Shown here in pieces: positions 16,500 through 23,643 of a stretch of 24,662 nucleotides of DNA (position 1 is its first letter; each line of letters begins with the position of its first letter). A program made the position numbers and the translations under genes. Source of the DNA: Verrucomicrobiia bacterium (GTDB lineage Bacteria; Verrucomicrobiota; Verrucomicrobiia; Limisphaerales; UBA11358); contig JASHVW010000270.1 in the NCBI GenBank assembly GCA_030044395.1, positions 1 to 24,662 of the forward strand. The letters run 5' to 3'. The notes under the pieces were generated by a model. It had not been told where the DNA came from. It was given only the letters and a program-made list of their open reading frames with translations, and ran no database searches.

Positions 16500-17009
16500 T
16501 TATGTATTTGGTTTTACCTGGATCGTGGAAGTCACGTCGCGAACTCCGTCAGCGTCGAGCGCCAGGGCGACGGCCTTGCCGACGTCATCCGGCGACGAAA
16601 CCGTGCCGGAAAGTGTGATATGGCCCTGATGGCACGAAACGGAAATCTTCCAGACGGACAGAGAGGGGTCCATGGCAAACTTTCCCTTGATTTCGGCGAC
16701 GGCCCGCGCGTCGGACGCAGCCGTGACCGCCTGGGCGCCGATGTCGTGGGCCTTACGGCGGACAATCTCGCCGGTGCGCTGCATTTCGCCGCGGATTTCG
16801 TCCGCATGCAAATCGAGAGTATCCAATTTTGCCCTCAGTGCATCGGAAGCACTTTTGGCAGCGGCGGCGGCATTGCTGCCGGCTTCCGCGGCGGCTTGTT
16901 GATACCGTTCCTCGGCCGCCGGATGTTCCCCAGCCTTCTTTTGAAGGTACCAAAAGCCAAAGGCTCCTAAAATAATTCCGAGGATCAATGCGGTGAAAAA
17001 GGTTCTCAT
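16500..17009 (-). CDS. Membrane-anchored BON-domain protein
   Basis: 169 residues from ATG 17009, preceded by GAGG nine bases upstream and lying just after the sucA stop. Longer starts at 17087 would lie within sucA. One N-terminal membrane span (FFTALILGIILGAFGFWYL) is followed by an Ala-rich helical, probably coiled-coil, stretch (residues about 30-105). A single BON domain comes last: ISVSCHQGHITLSGTVSSPDDVGKAV and VRDVTSTIQV. BON domains are thought to bind phospholipid or other hydrophobic ligands at the envelope. Nothing suggests a role in 2-oxoglutarate oxidation, so its place between sucA and sucB is odd. It may simply share the promoter. Confidence 0.87.
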   Translation of the reverse strand: MRTFFTALILGIILGAFGFWYLQKKAGEHPAAEERYQQAAAEAGSNAAAAAKSASDALRAKLDTLDLHADEIRGEMQRTGEIVRRKAHDIGAQAVTAASDARAVAEIKGKFAMDPSLSVWKISVSCHQGHITLSGTVSSPDDVGKAVALALDADGVRDVTSTIQVKPNT

Positions 17010-17013
17010 ATCT

Positions 17014-19815
17014 TCAAGCCTCTCGGGATTTGGATGCCGGGGCGGTCTGTTTCCTTTCCGGACCGGGCGGGTTTTCGCTGTCACCAAAGGCCCGGCGAAT
17101 CAGGCGCTGCTGCTCCAATTTATGAGCGCCGGAGGAACCGGTGGCGGGACTGGCGGACTCGGGACGGGCGACGACGGCGAAGGGCCAGCGGGCGAAGAGA
17201 TGCTTGCCGAATTTTTCATGCAGGAATCTCCAGGCACCCATGTTCTGCGGCTCTTCCTGCACCCACAAGACGGGGGATTTCTCCGCAAACGGCTCCAGGG
17301 TGCTCTCCAAAAGCTCGTCGCGCAGCGGATACAACTGCTCCAGCCGGATGATCGCCACGTCGTCGCGTTTTTTTTCGTCGCGATAGGCGAGCAGTTCGTA
17401 ATAGATTTTTCCGCTGCAAAGCAACACGCGCTTCACATTTTTCGGCGGCATCGAATCAGGCAAAAGGCGCTGAAAACAGCCGGTCGAAAACTGTTCGGAC
17501 GGCGAGATGACTTTGGGATGGCGCAACAAGCTTTTGGGTGTGAGCACCACGAGGGGCTTGCGCCATTTGCGGAGCACCTGCCGCCGCAGCAGGTGGAAAA
17601 ATTGCGCGGGCGTGGTCGGCTGGGCGACCTGGATGTTATCATCGGCAGCCAGTTCGAGGAAACGTTCCAGGCGGGCGCTGGAATGCTCCGGCCCCATGCC
17701 CTCAAATCCGTGCGGCAATAACAAAACGAGTCCAGACAAACGGTTCCATTTATCTTCCGCGCTGCAAATAAACTGGTCCAAAATTACCTGGGCAACGTTG
17801 ACGAAATCGCCGAACTGTGCCTCCCAGAGAATCAAGCCGTCGGGACAGTCCAAGCTGTAACCGTATTCAAAGCCCAGCGCCCCAGCCTCGCACAGGGGGC
17901 TATTGATGATTTCCACCGGCGCTTGCTGCGGCGACAAATGCTGCAATGGACAGAACGGGATGCCCGTCTGGTAATCGTAAAACACGGCGTGGCGATGACT
18001 GAAGGTGCCACGGGCGGAATCTTCGCCAGCCAGACGGATACGGCAGCCTTCTGCGGCCAGCGAGCCAAGCGCCAGTAATTCCGCCGCGGCCCAATCCAGC
18101 GGCTGTTTTCCATCGGCCATCTCCCGGCGCAATTGCATATTCTTCTGCAACTTGGCATGCAAATGAAAATCCCCGGGTGTCTCCGCCAATTTTTGCAGCA
18201 GTTCGGAAATTTTTTTAGGCGCCAGCGCCGTCCCGACCTCGGGCCGCGGTTCCGGTCCGCCGGTATACCCCTGCCAGACGCCGCATTTTTTGGGAGCGAC
18301 CTCGCATTTTCCCTTCCGCGCCACCTCGAGTAATTTCTCGAGTTTATCGTGCCGTTTGTGCGAAATCTGGCCGGCTTCATCGGCCGTGATGCCGTTGAGT
18401 TTGAGCAAATGGTCGCGGTAATGTTCGTGGACGCTCTTGCGCTTCTCGATTTGCCGGTACAAGACCGGCTGCGTGAAGGAGGGTTCATCGGTTTCATTGT
18501 GGCCGCGGCGGCGGTAGCCGTACATGTCAATAAAGACGTCGTTGCGAAATTCGCGTTGAAAATCGAGCGACAGCCGGACGACTTGCGCGACAGCCTCGGG
18601 GTCCTCGCCGTTGACGTGAAAAATCGGCGCGCGCAACATTCGCGCCACGCTGGTGGAATAGACCGATGAGCGATATTCCTGCGGGAGGGTGGTAAAGCCG
18701 ATCTGGTTGTTGATGACCACGTGCAAGGTTCCACCCACCGAATAACCAGCCAGCCGGCTCAAATTGAGCGATTCCTGCACGATGCCTTCGCCGGCAAACG
18801 AGGCGTCTCCGTGAATCAGCAGGCTCAAGACCTGTTTCCGTTCGCGGTCGCCAAAGCGGTCCTGTCGCGCGCGGGTCCGTCCCAAAGCGACCGGGTTGAT
18901 AAATTCCAGGTGGCTCGGATTAAAACAGAGCGAGAGATGGATTTGTTGCCCCTCGGCCGTAAGCCACTGGCCGCTGTGGCCTTGATGATATTTCACATCC
19001 CCCCGCCCCTGCCACGTTTCCGCGTCCGCGTCCGCGAATTCCCGAAAAATTTCGCACGGATTTTTACCGGCGATATTCGCCAGCACATTCAGGCGTCCGC
19101 GATGCGCCATGCCTAGGACAATGTCGCGGATGCCCTGGCTGCCGGCCTTTTCTATCGCCAGGTCCAGCAGCGGGACGAGGGTCTCACAGCCTTCGAGCGA
19201 AAAGGTTTTCGCCCCGAGAAATTTTTTCTGAAGGAATTCTTCAAAAACCACCGCGTCGGTGAGCCGGGTAAAGATGCGCACCTGTTCCTTGCGTGTCAGT
19301 TGGAGATGGTTTTCCGTGCTCTCCATCTGGCGCTGAAGCCACTGTCGCGTCACCGTGTCGTCAATGTGCATGAACTGGGCGCCGATGGATCCACAATAAG
19401 TTTTTCGCAGGCGTTCGTAAATCTCGTGGATCGTCAGCGGCGCGTCGAAATGCAAGGTGGGCACCTGCACCAACCGATCCAATTCGTTTTCCGAAAAATT
19501 ATAATATTCGAGCTTCAACTCGGGCGGGACCGGCCTCGGCGCGCCCAAGGGGTCGATCGCCGCAATTCGATGACCGCGCACGCGGTAATTACGGATCAAT
19601 TGGTGGAGCTTCTGGTCGAGATTGGAGTTACGGGCGGCGCGTCCCGCGAGAACCAGCGGAGTTTGGGTCGCGACTTCGCCGTTCCCCTGGCCAAGTCCTT
19701 GGCCGTTTGCAAATTTGTCCCCGGCGAAATAATCGCGCCATTCCGAAGCGACCGATTGCGGGTCGCTTTGGAAGCGTGAATAGAGTGTCTCCAGATAGCC
19801 TAAATTTTCGAACAT
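17014..19815 (-). CDS. sucA: 2-oxoglutarate dehydrogenase E1 component
   Basis: 933 residues, the usual length (E. coli SucA is also 933). It decarboxylates 2-oxoglutarate with thiamine diphosphate and hands succinyl to the E2 lipoyl group. Visible landmarks are the N-terminal segment ENLGYLETLYSRFQSDPQSV, YRVRGHRIAAIDPLG, the substrate-site region GMAHRGRLNVLANI, and the ThDP/Mg motif HGDASFAGEGIVQESLNLS .. HVVINNQIGFTT. Further on come GYRRRGHNETDEPSFTQP, ERGTFSHRHAVFYD-like sequence and the C-terminal LLPHGFEGMGPEHSSARLERFL. The ATG at 19815 gives the standard N-terminus. It leads the sucA-BON-sucB operon, with four bases to the next start, and is divergent from hemC. Confidence 0.97.
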   Translation of the reverse strand: MFENLGYLETLYSRFQSDPQSVASEWRDYFAGDKFANGQGLGQGNGEVATQTPLVLAGRAARNSNLDQKLHQLIRNYRVRGHRIAAIDPLGAPRPVPPELKLEYYNFSENELDRLVQVPTLHFDAPLTIHEIYERLRKTYCGSIGAQFMHIDDTVTRQWLQRQMESTENHLQLTRKEQVRIFTRLTDAVVFEEFLQKKFLGAKTFSLEGCETLVPLLDLAIEKAGSQGIRDIVLGMAHRGRLNVLANIAGKNPCEIFREFADADAETWQGRGDVKYHQGHSGQWLTAEGQQIHLSLCFNPSHLEFINPVALGRTRARQDRFGDRERKQVLSLLIHGDASFAGEGIVQESLNLSRLAGYSVGGTLHVVINNQIGFTTLPQEYRSSVYSTSVARMLRAPIFHVNGEDPEAVAQVVRLSLDFQREFRNDVFIDMYGYRRRGHNETDEPSFTQPVLYRQIEKRKSVHEHYRDHLLKLNGITADEAGQISHKRHDKLEKLLEVARKGKCEVAPKKCGVWQGYTGGPEPRPEVGTALAPKKISELLQKLAETPGDFHLHAKLQKNMQLRREMADGKQPLDWAAAELLALGSLAAEGCRIRLAGEDSARGTFSHRHAVFYDYQTGIPFCPLQHLSPQQAPVEIINSPLCEAGALGFEYGYSLDCPDGLILWEAQFGDFVNVAQVILDQFICSAEDKWNRLSGLVLLLPHGFEGMGPEHSSARLERFLELAADDNIQVAQPTTPAQFFHLLRRQVLRKWRKPLVVLTPKSLLRHPKVISPSEQFSTGCFQRLLPDSMPPKNVKRVLLCSGKIYYELLAYRDEKKRDDVAIIRLEQLYPLRDELLESTLEPFAEKSPVLWVQEEPQNMGAWRFLHEKFGKHLFARWPFAVVARPESASPATGSSGAHKLEQQRLIRRAFGDSENPPGPERKQTAPASKSREA

Positions 19816-19866
19816 GACACCGGACTTTTGACCGGACAGCTCCGGCGCCGTTTTAAAAATTAACGT

Positions 19867-19896
19867 ATTTTAATGCGAACCTTATCGCAGCGCCAA
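19867..19896 (-). promoter_or_regulatory. Candidate sigma70-type promoter for sucA
   Basis: On the minus strand TTGGCG (19896-19891) and TAAAAT (19872-19867) are separated by 18 bases, about 50 bases upstream of the sucA ATG. The -10 box matches consensus at five of six positions and the -35 at four. Prediction by eye only. Confidence 0.45.
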
Positions 19897-19912
19897 TGGG
19901 CCGTCCATTGGC
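19892..19912. promoter_or_regulatory. Inverted repeat overlapping the sucA -35 region
   Basis: Perfect 8-base arms GCCAATGG and CCATTGGC are separated by five bases. One arm covers the proposed -35 box of sucA. The other arm points to hemC and includes TTGGCA. No T tract follows in either direction, so an operator is more likely than a terminator. Confidence 0.45.
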
Positions 19913-20037
19913 AATAATGTTCCACGGAGCAGGCGAATGTTCAATGAAATTCGTATCATGCGGGAGGGCCGGATGCATGCGCATTCCGAAATTTGGATGT
20001 TGCCGCCAGCTTTAAAATCGTTTCATCTGTGTTCAAA

Positions 20038-21060
20038 ATGGCTGCTGAACAACCCATCGTCATCGCCACGCGCGGCAGCGCCCTGGCGCTCGCCCAGGCA
20101 AATTATATCGTCGGAGAATGCCGGGCCGCCTTTCCTCGCCTGCGGTTTGAACTGAAAATTATTAAAACCACCGGCGACAAAATGCAGAAGTCGTCGCTCG
20201 CAGAAGGCGGCCTGCCCAAAGGCCTGTTCACAAAAGAACTGGAAGTGGCGCTCCTGAAAAACAAGGCCGACCTGGCCGTTCACAGCCTGAAAGATTTGCC
20301 CACGGAAATCCCGGCCGGCCTTGCGCTCGCCGCCACGCCCAAACGCGCCGACGTGCGCGATGTCTTGATCTATCGCAACGCTCACTTTCTCGAAAGCTCA
20401 AAACGGGAAACTCGAAACGCAAAGGAATGGTCTCCGGGCCAGGATCATTTGCGCGGGTTTGGGCCCAAGTTGACGCTCAAGGAATTTCCGGAAGGGGCGA
20501 CGCTTGCCACCAGCGCCGTGCGCCGCAAAGTGCAATTGCTTGCGGCGCGGCCCGATTTAAAAATCGTTGAAATTCGGGGAAATGTTCCCACGCGGCTGCG
20601 AAAAATCTCCGAGCAGGGGGAATGGGACGGAACCGTCCTGGCGCTTGCCGGCATGACGCGGTTGAATTTTAAAATTCTGTCCGATGGGAGACTTTCCGGC
20701 GACGCGGTGCCGGAAGGTCTGCTGGCGTCGGTGTTGGATTTGGAGACGATGCTGCCGTGTGTCGGCCAAGGCGCGATTGGCGTGGAGATTCGCGCGCACG
20801 ACGAGCGCATCGCCGGGATTTGCGAACGGCTGAACCATTTCAATACGTTTCAATGCGTGGCTGCCGAACGCGCCTTTTTGCGGGCGATGGGCGGCGGCTG
20901 CCAGAGTCCGGTGGGAGCTTACGCGGAAGTCAGCGGAGAAAGGATTTTCATGCGGGCGATTTCCTTTCGTGATACGACGGTGAAACGCAGCGAAGCAAAA
21001 CGGCCCCTGGCCGAAGCGGCGGCGTTAGGCGAGGAATTGGCGGCGCGATTGGGTCGATAA
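20038..21060 (+). CDS. hemC: Hydroxymethylbilane synthase (porphobilinogen deaminase)
   Basis: 340 residues from ATG 20038, which places PIVIATRGSALALAQA at the N-terminus as in the family. A TTG at 19993 would add 15 residues with no support. It joins four porphobilinogens into hydroxymethylbilane in haem synthesis. Recognised parts are TTGDKM, GLFTKELEVALL, DLAVHSLKDLPTE (with the catalytic Asp), TSAVRRKVQLLAARPDL, IRGNVPTRL and CVGQGAIGVE. The dipyrromethane-cofactor Cys is at about residue 288 in GGGCQSPVGAYAE. Between DVLIYRN and FPEGATLATSAVRR there is an extra stretch of some 25-30 residues (about 113-145, SSKRETRNAKEW..) compared with usual enzymes, and its DNA shows a 7-base period. 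The core appears intact. No other haem gene is nearby. Confidence 0.95.
   Translation: MAAEQPIVIATRGSALALAQANYIVGECRAAFPRLRFELKIIKTTGDKMQKSSLAEGGLPKGLFTKELEVALLKNKADLAVHSLKDLPTEIPAGLALAATPKRADVRDVLIYRNAHFLESSKRETRNAKEWSPGQDHLRGFGPKLTLKEFPEGATLATSAVRRKVQLLAARPDLKIVEIRGNVPTRLRKISEQGEWDGTVLALAGMTRLNFKILSDGRLSGDAVPEGLLASVLDLETMLPCVGQGAIGVEIRAHDERIAGICERLNHFNTFQCVAAERAFLRAMGGGCQSPVGAYAEVSGERIFMRAISFRDTTVKRSEAKRPLAEAAALGEELAARLGR
20393..20427. repeat. hemC: Degenerate heptamer repeat inside the hemC reading frame
   Basis: Successive 7-base units are AAAGCTC, AAAACGG, GAAACTC, GAAACGC, AAAGGAA. They code the Arg/Lys-rich part of the extra loop. Five units equal 35 bases, so the frame is kept only together with flanking added bases. 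Confidence 0.55.
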
Positions 21061-21070
21061 ATTTGTCCCC

Positions 21071-21538
21071 TCAAAGCGGAAAGAACGTTTTGGCGGGGCG
21101 GGTCTTCGGTATGACCGGCACGCCGTCTTTCGGCAGGTTCCAAATACAATGGCAATGATTGCAGAAGGCCTCGTGATCAATGATTCGAAAAATGATTCCG
21201 AGGTGCAGCAAGACCGTCGGCATGAAGAATTTCCGCGTCATTTGCGGATAATTGATTCGCAGCGAACCGCAGGAAGGACAATGAAGCGCTTCCTCCAAGA
21301 TCTCCGGCGGCTCCTTTTCAAGGATGTTATTGACGATTTTGAATTCACTTTCGCGGATTTGCACGCGGTAGGTAACGCGAGGCGGGCGCAGAAAGAGAAA
21401 GTACCTCAGCAGCTTGTCGTCATAAGTGCGCGCTTCGAATCGTCTCTCCTTCAGAAAGGCTTCGAGCGTTTTGCCGTCATTCACAAGTTCGAACATCGCG
21501 ACGTCCACCCATGAACGTTTTCTCTGCCACAAGCTCAT
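21071..21538 (-). CDS. Membrane protein with zinc ribbon; N-terminus resembles DUF2007-type domains
   Basis: 155 residues from ATG 21538; ATG 21496 is an alternative. The N-terminal segment SWVDVAMFELVNDGKTLEAFLKERRFEART resembles the opening of DUF2007-like domains (WVxVAxF, then a helix and a beta strand), and a second half follows to about residue 80. Cys pairs CPSC (near 88) and CNHC (near 126) flank a hydrophobic segment (FFMPTVLLHLGIIFRIIDH). The four Cys could bind zinc across a membrane hairpin or a buried helix. The gene is convergent with hemC (10 bases apart) and divergent from the GH15/UbiB locus. I do not recognise a named family with certainty, and no function is assigned. Confidence 0.65.
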   Translation of the reverse strand: MSLWQRKRSWVDVAMFELVNDGKTLEAFLKERRFEARTYDDKLLRYFLFLRPPRVTYRVQIRESEFKIVNNILEKEPPEILEEALHCPSCGSLRINYPQMTRKFFMPTVLLHLGIIFRIIDHEAFCNHCHCIWNLPKDGVPVIPKTRPAKTFFPL

Positions 21539-21651
21539 ACCTACTTGTCGTCCCGTTCTTTCCGCACGTCAACCCTTATTCTTAAAATAATTCTGACTGA
21601 TTAAGTCCGAACGCATTTGCGAATAGTATTTTCCCATGTAACTTTGGCAGA

Positions 21652-21783
21652 ATGAATTATCAGCCGATTGAAAATTACGGCGTGATTGGCGATTTAACGA
21701 CGACGGCGCTCGTCGGAATGGACGGTTCGATTGACTTTCTGTGTTTCCCCGCTTTCGATTCGCCGACGATTTTTGGGCGGATG
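21652..21783 (+). pseudogene. N-terminal fragment of a GH15 glucoamylase/trehalase-type gene
   Basis: The ATG at 21652 opens 44 codons that match the GH15 N-terminus very well: YQPIENYGVIGDLTTTALVG, then DGSIDFLCFPAFDSPTIF. In intact enzymes of about 600 residues the next region is a Leu/Asp-rich segment and a beta-sandwich. Here the frame loses all similarity after FGRM and goes on into an out-of-frame reading of a kinase gene, until a stop at about 22113. Start, N-terminus and divergent spacer look normal, so the gene was probably cut at about 21780. The fragment cannot be a hydrolase. Confidence 0.85.
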
Positions 21784-23159
21784 AGGAAGCGGAACAAATT
21801 GTCCTGTCGGAACTTGGGGTGCGGATTTTCAAGGCGTTTTCGGATTTTAACCCCAAGCCCATTGCGGCCGCATCCTTGGGACAAGTCCATGTCGCCGCCT
21901 TGCGCGACGACCGGCAAGTCATCGTCAAGATCCAGCGTCCCGATATCCGCAAGCAGATCGCCACGGACTTTGAAGCGCTCGCTCAAATTGCCGATTTTCT
22001 CGATGCCCACACGGAATTTGGGCGGCGCTACCGTTTCGTCACCACGCTCGAGGAGTTTCGCGTCACCATCCAGCAGGAACTCAACTACGAACGGGAGGCG
22101 CAAAATCTGGTGATGCTGGCAGAGAACCTGAAGGAATTTGAAAACCTTCGCGTGCCGCAACCGGTGCCTGATTGGACGACGCGCAGCGTGCTGACAATGG
22201 ATTATGTTCAAGGGAGAAAAATCACGGCGCTTTCGCCCCTGACGCGATTGGACTTGGACGGAAAACCTTTGGCGGAGGAGTTAGTCAAGGCCTATTTGAA
22301 GCAAATCATGGTGGACGGCATGTTTCACGCCGATCCGCACCCTGGAAACGTTTTTTTGACGGATGACAACCGGATTGCCTTGCTGGAGCTGGGGATGGTC
22401 GGCCACATAGCGCCGGCGTTGCAGGAAAATCTTTTGAAATTGTTTATTGCGGTGGGGGAGGAATACAGCGAAACCGCGGCGGACATCGTCATCCAAATCA
22501 GCCAGGCCACGGAGGATTTTAAATCGGTCGAATTTCACCGCCACATCGCCCAAATCATGGCGCTGCAACAAAACCAGAGCCTGGAGAATTTGAATGCGGG
22601 GAAATCATTGATGAAAGTCAGCCGGGCCGCCATTGACAGCGGACTTTGGGTCCCAAGCGAATTGACCCTGCTGGGGAAGACCCTGCTGCAATTGGATGAA
22701 ATCGGAAAAATCATCGACCCGACGTTCGACCCATTTGCCTCCATTCGCCGCAACGTGACCGGTCTGATGGCGCGCCGGGCAAAGAAAACGCTGACGCCCG
22801 GAATGATTTTCAGTTCGTTGCTTGAAATGAAACAGTTCATCGCCGGTTTGCCTGGACGATGCAACCGTCTAATGGACGCTTTGACCCATTCCGAATTGGA
22901 GATCAGAGTGAAGCCGGTGGACACGAAGATGCTCGTGGAAGGATTCCAAAAAATTGCCAACCGGATTACCGCGGGAATCATCCTGGCGTCGCTGATCCTG
23001 GGCGCGGCGTTATTAATGCAGGTGCAGACCCGGTTCCGGATATTTGGCTACCTGGCCCTCGCAATTTTGTGTTTTCTCGGCGCGGCAGCGGGGGGCGTCT
23101 GGCTGCTCTTCACCATCTTTTTCCAGGATGAAAAGATAAAAAAGAAGAAGAAACCGTGA
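21741..23159 (+). CDS. UbiB/ABC1 (AarF/ADCK) family atypical kinase, N-terminally truncated
   Basis: 472 codons from a GTG at 21741, but similarity begins only near 21780 (DEEAEQIVLSELG). The ABC1 core is clear: Ala-rich nucleotide loop PIAAASLGQVH, the beta3 Lys in VIVKIQRPDI, QQELNYEREAQN, and catalytic DGMFHADPHPGNVF. The metal-binding DFG/DLG motif reads LLELGMVG, with Glu in place of Asp. Two C-terminal membrane spans (ITAGIILASLILGAALLM and YLALAILCFLGAAAGGVWLLF) and a Lys-rich tail end the protein, as in membrane-bound UbiB proteins. The conserved N-terminal KxGQ extension, about 80-100 residues, is missing. In its place is the GH15 fragment in another frame. UbiB proteins support quinone biosynthesis as ATPases. 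This copy may be non-functional. Confidence 0.82.
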   Translation: MFPRFRFADDFWADEEAEQIVLSELGVRIFKAFSDFNPKPIAAASLGQVHVAALRDDRQVIVKIQRPDIRKQIATDFEALAQIADFLDAHTEFGRRYRFVTTLEEFRVTIQQELNYEREAQNLVMLAENLKEFENLRVPQPVPDWTTRSVLTMDYVQGRKITALSPLTRLDLDGKPLAEELVKAYLKQIMVDGMFHADPHPGNVFLTDDNRIALLELGMVGHIAPALQENLLKLFIAVGEEYSETAADIVIQISQATEDFKSVEFHRHIAQIMALQQNQSLENLNAGKSLMKVSRAAIDSGLWVPSELTLLGKTLLQLDEIGKIIDPTFDPFASIRRNVTGLMARRAKKTLTPGMIFSSLLEMKQFIAGLPGRCNRLMDALTHSELEIRVKPVDTKMLVEGFQKIANRITAGIILASLILGAALLMQVQTRFRIFGYLALAILCFLGAAAGGVWLLFTIFFQDEKIKKKKKP

Positions 23160-23257
23160 GGGGCGGGAAGGTCCGATGGCCAAACCAAAATGACACGAAG
23201 GGTTCCAAATGATGAGTGACTGAACACCAAAAACTTTTTCTCATCCGGGCTTCGGTT

Positions 23258-23286
23258 ATCAATCAGTCATTAATCAATCAGTCATT
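23258..23286. repeat. Two perfect 14-base direct repeats covering the queD stop codon
   Basis: ATCAATCAGTCATT occurs at 23258-23271 and again at 23273-23286, giving a 15-base period. The queD TGA (23278-23280 on the minus strand) lies within the second copy. Confidence 0.9.
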
Positions 23287-23643
23287 TCCCCGATACACCG
23301 CCCTGGCCGTGCATGTTTCCGCCACAACGACTTCCGTGAGCAACGACAACTTCGGTTTCAACTTTTTCCAGATCCAAACCGCGATGTTTTCGCTCGTCGG
23401 GTTTTCCAGACCGGTGATTTCGTTCAAGTAATGATGATCCAATCGTTTCCAAACGGGATTGAATGCCGCGGAGATGTCGGCGTAATCCATCAGCCAGCCG
23501 AGTCTTTTGTCGCACTCGCCCGCCACGGCAATTTCGACTTTAAAACTATGGCCGTGGAGGCGCCGGCACTTGTGCGTTTTTGGCAAAAGCGGCAGGAGAT
23601 GCGCCGCTTCAAATTGAAAGGTTTTTCGCAATTCGACGTTCAT
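23278..23643 (-). CDS. queD: 6-pyruvoyl-tetrahydropterin synthase / QueD-family 6-carboxytetrahydropterin synthase
   Basis: 121 residues, the normal size. The family converts 7,8-dihydroneopterin triphosphate to 6-carboxy-tetrahydropterin, the first dedicated step to preQ0 and queuosine. Zinc ligands are His15 in FEAAH and His30 and His32 in LHGHSF, and Cys26 in KCRRLHGH is the catalytic thiol position. MDYADI, LDHHYLN, PTSENIA and VAETCTA complete the signature. The ATG overlaps the stop of the upstream acyl-CoA reductase gene (ATGA at 23640-23643), so it is translated from the same message. The other queuosine genes (queC, queE, queF) are not in view. A pterin role outside queuosine cannot be excluded. 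Confidence 0.92.
   Translation of the reverse strand: MNVELRKTFQFEAAHLLPLLPKTHKCRRLHGHSFKVEIAVAGECDKRLGWLMDYADISAAFNPVWKRLDHHYLNEITGLENPTSENIAVWIWKKLKPKLSLLTEVVVAETCTARAVYRGND

Noticed and set aside
16993..17721. 242-codon plus-strand frame opposite sucA
   Set aside because: Antisense of the conserved E1 C-terminus.
23258..23286. CRISPR-like repeats
   Set aside because: Only two short copies with a one-base gap, no spacers and no cas genes.
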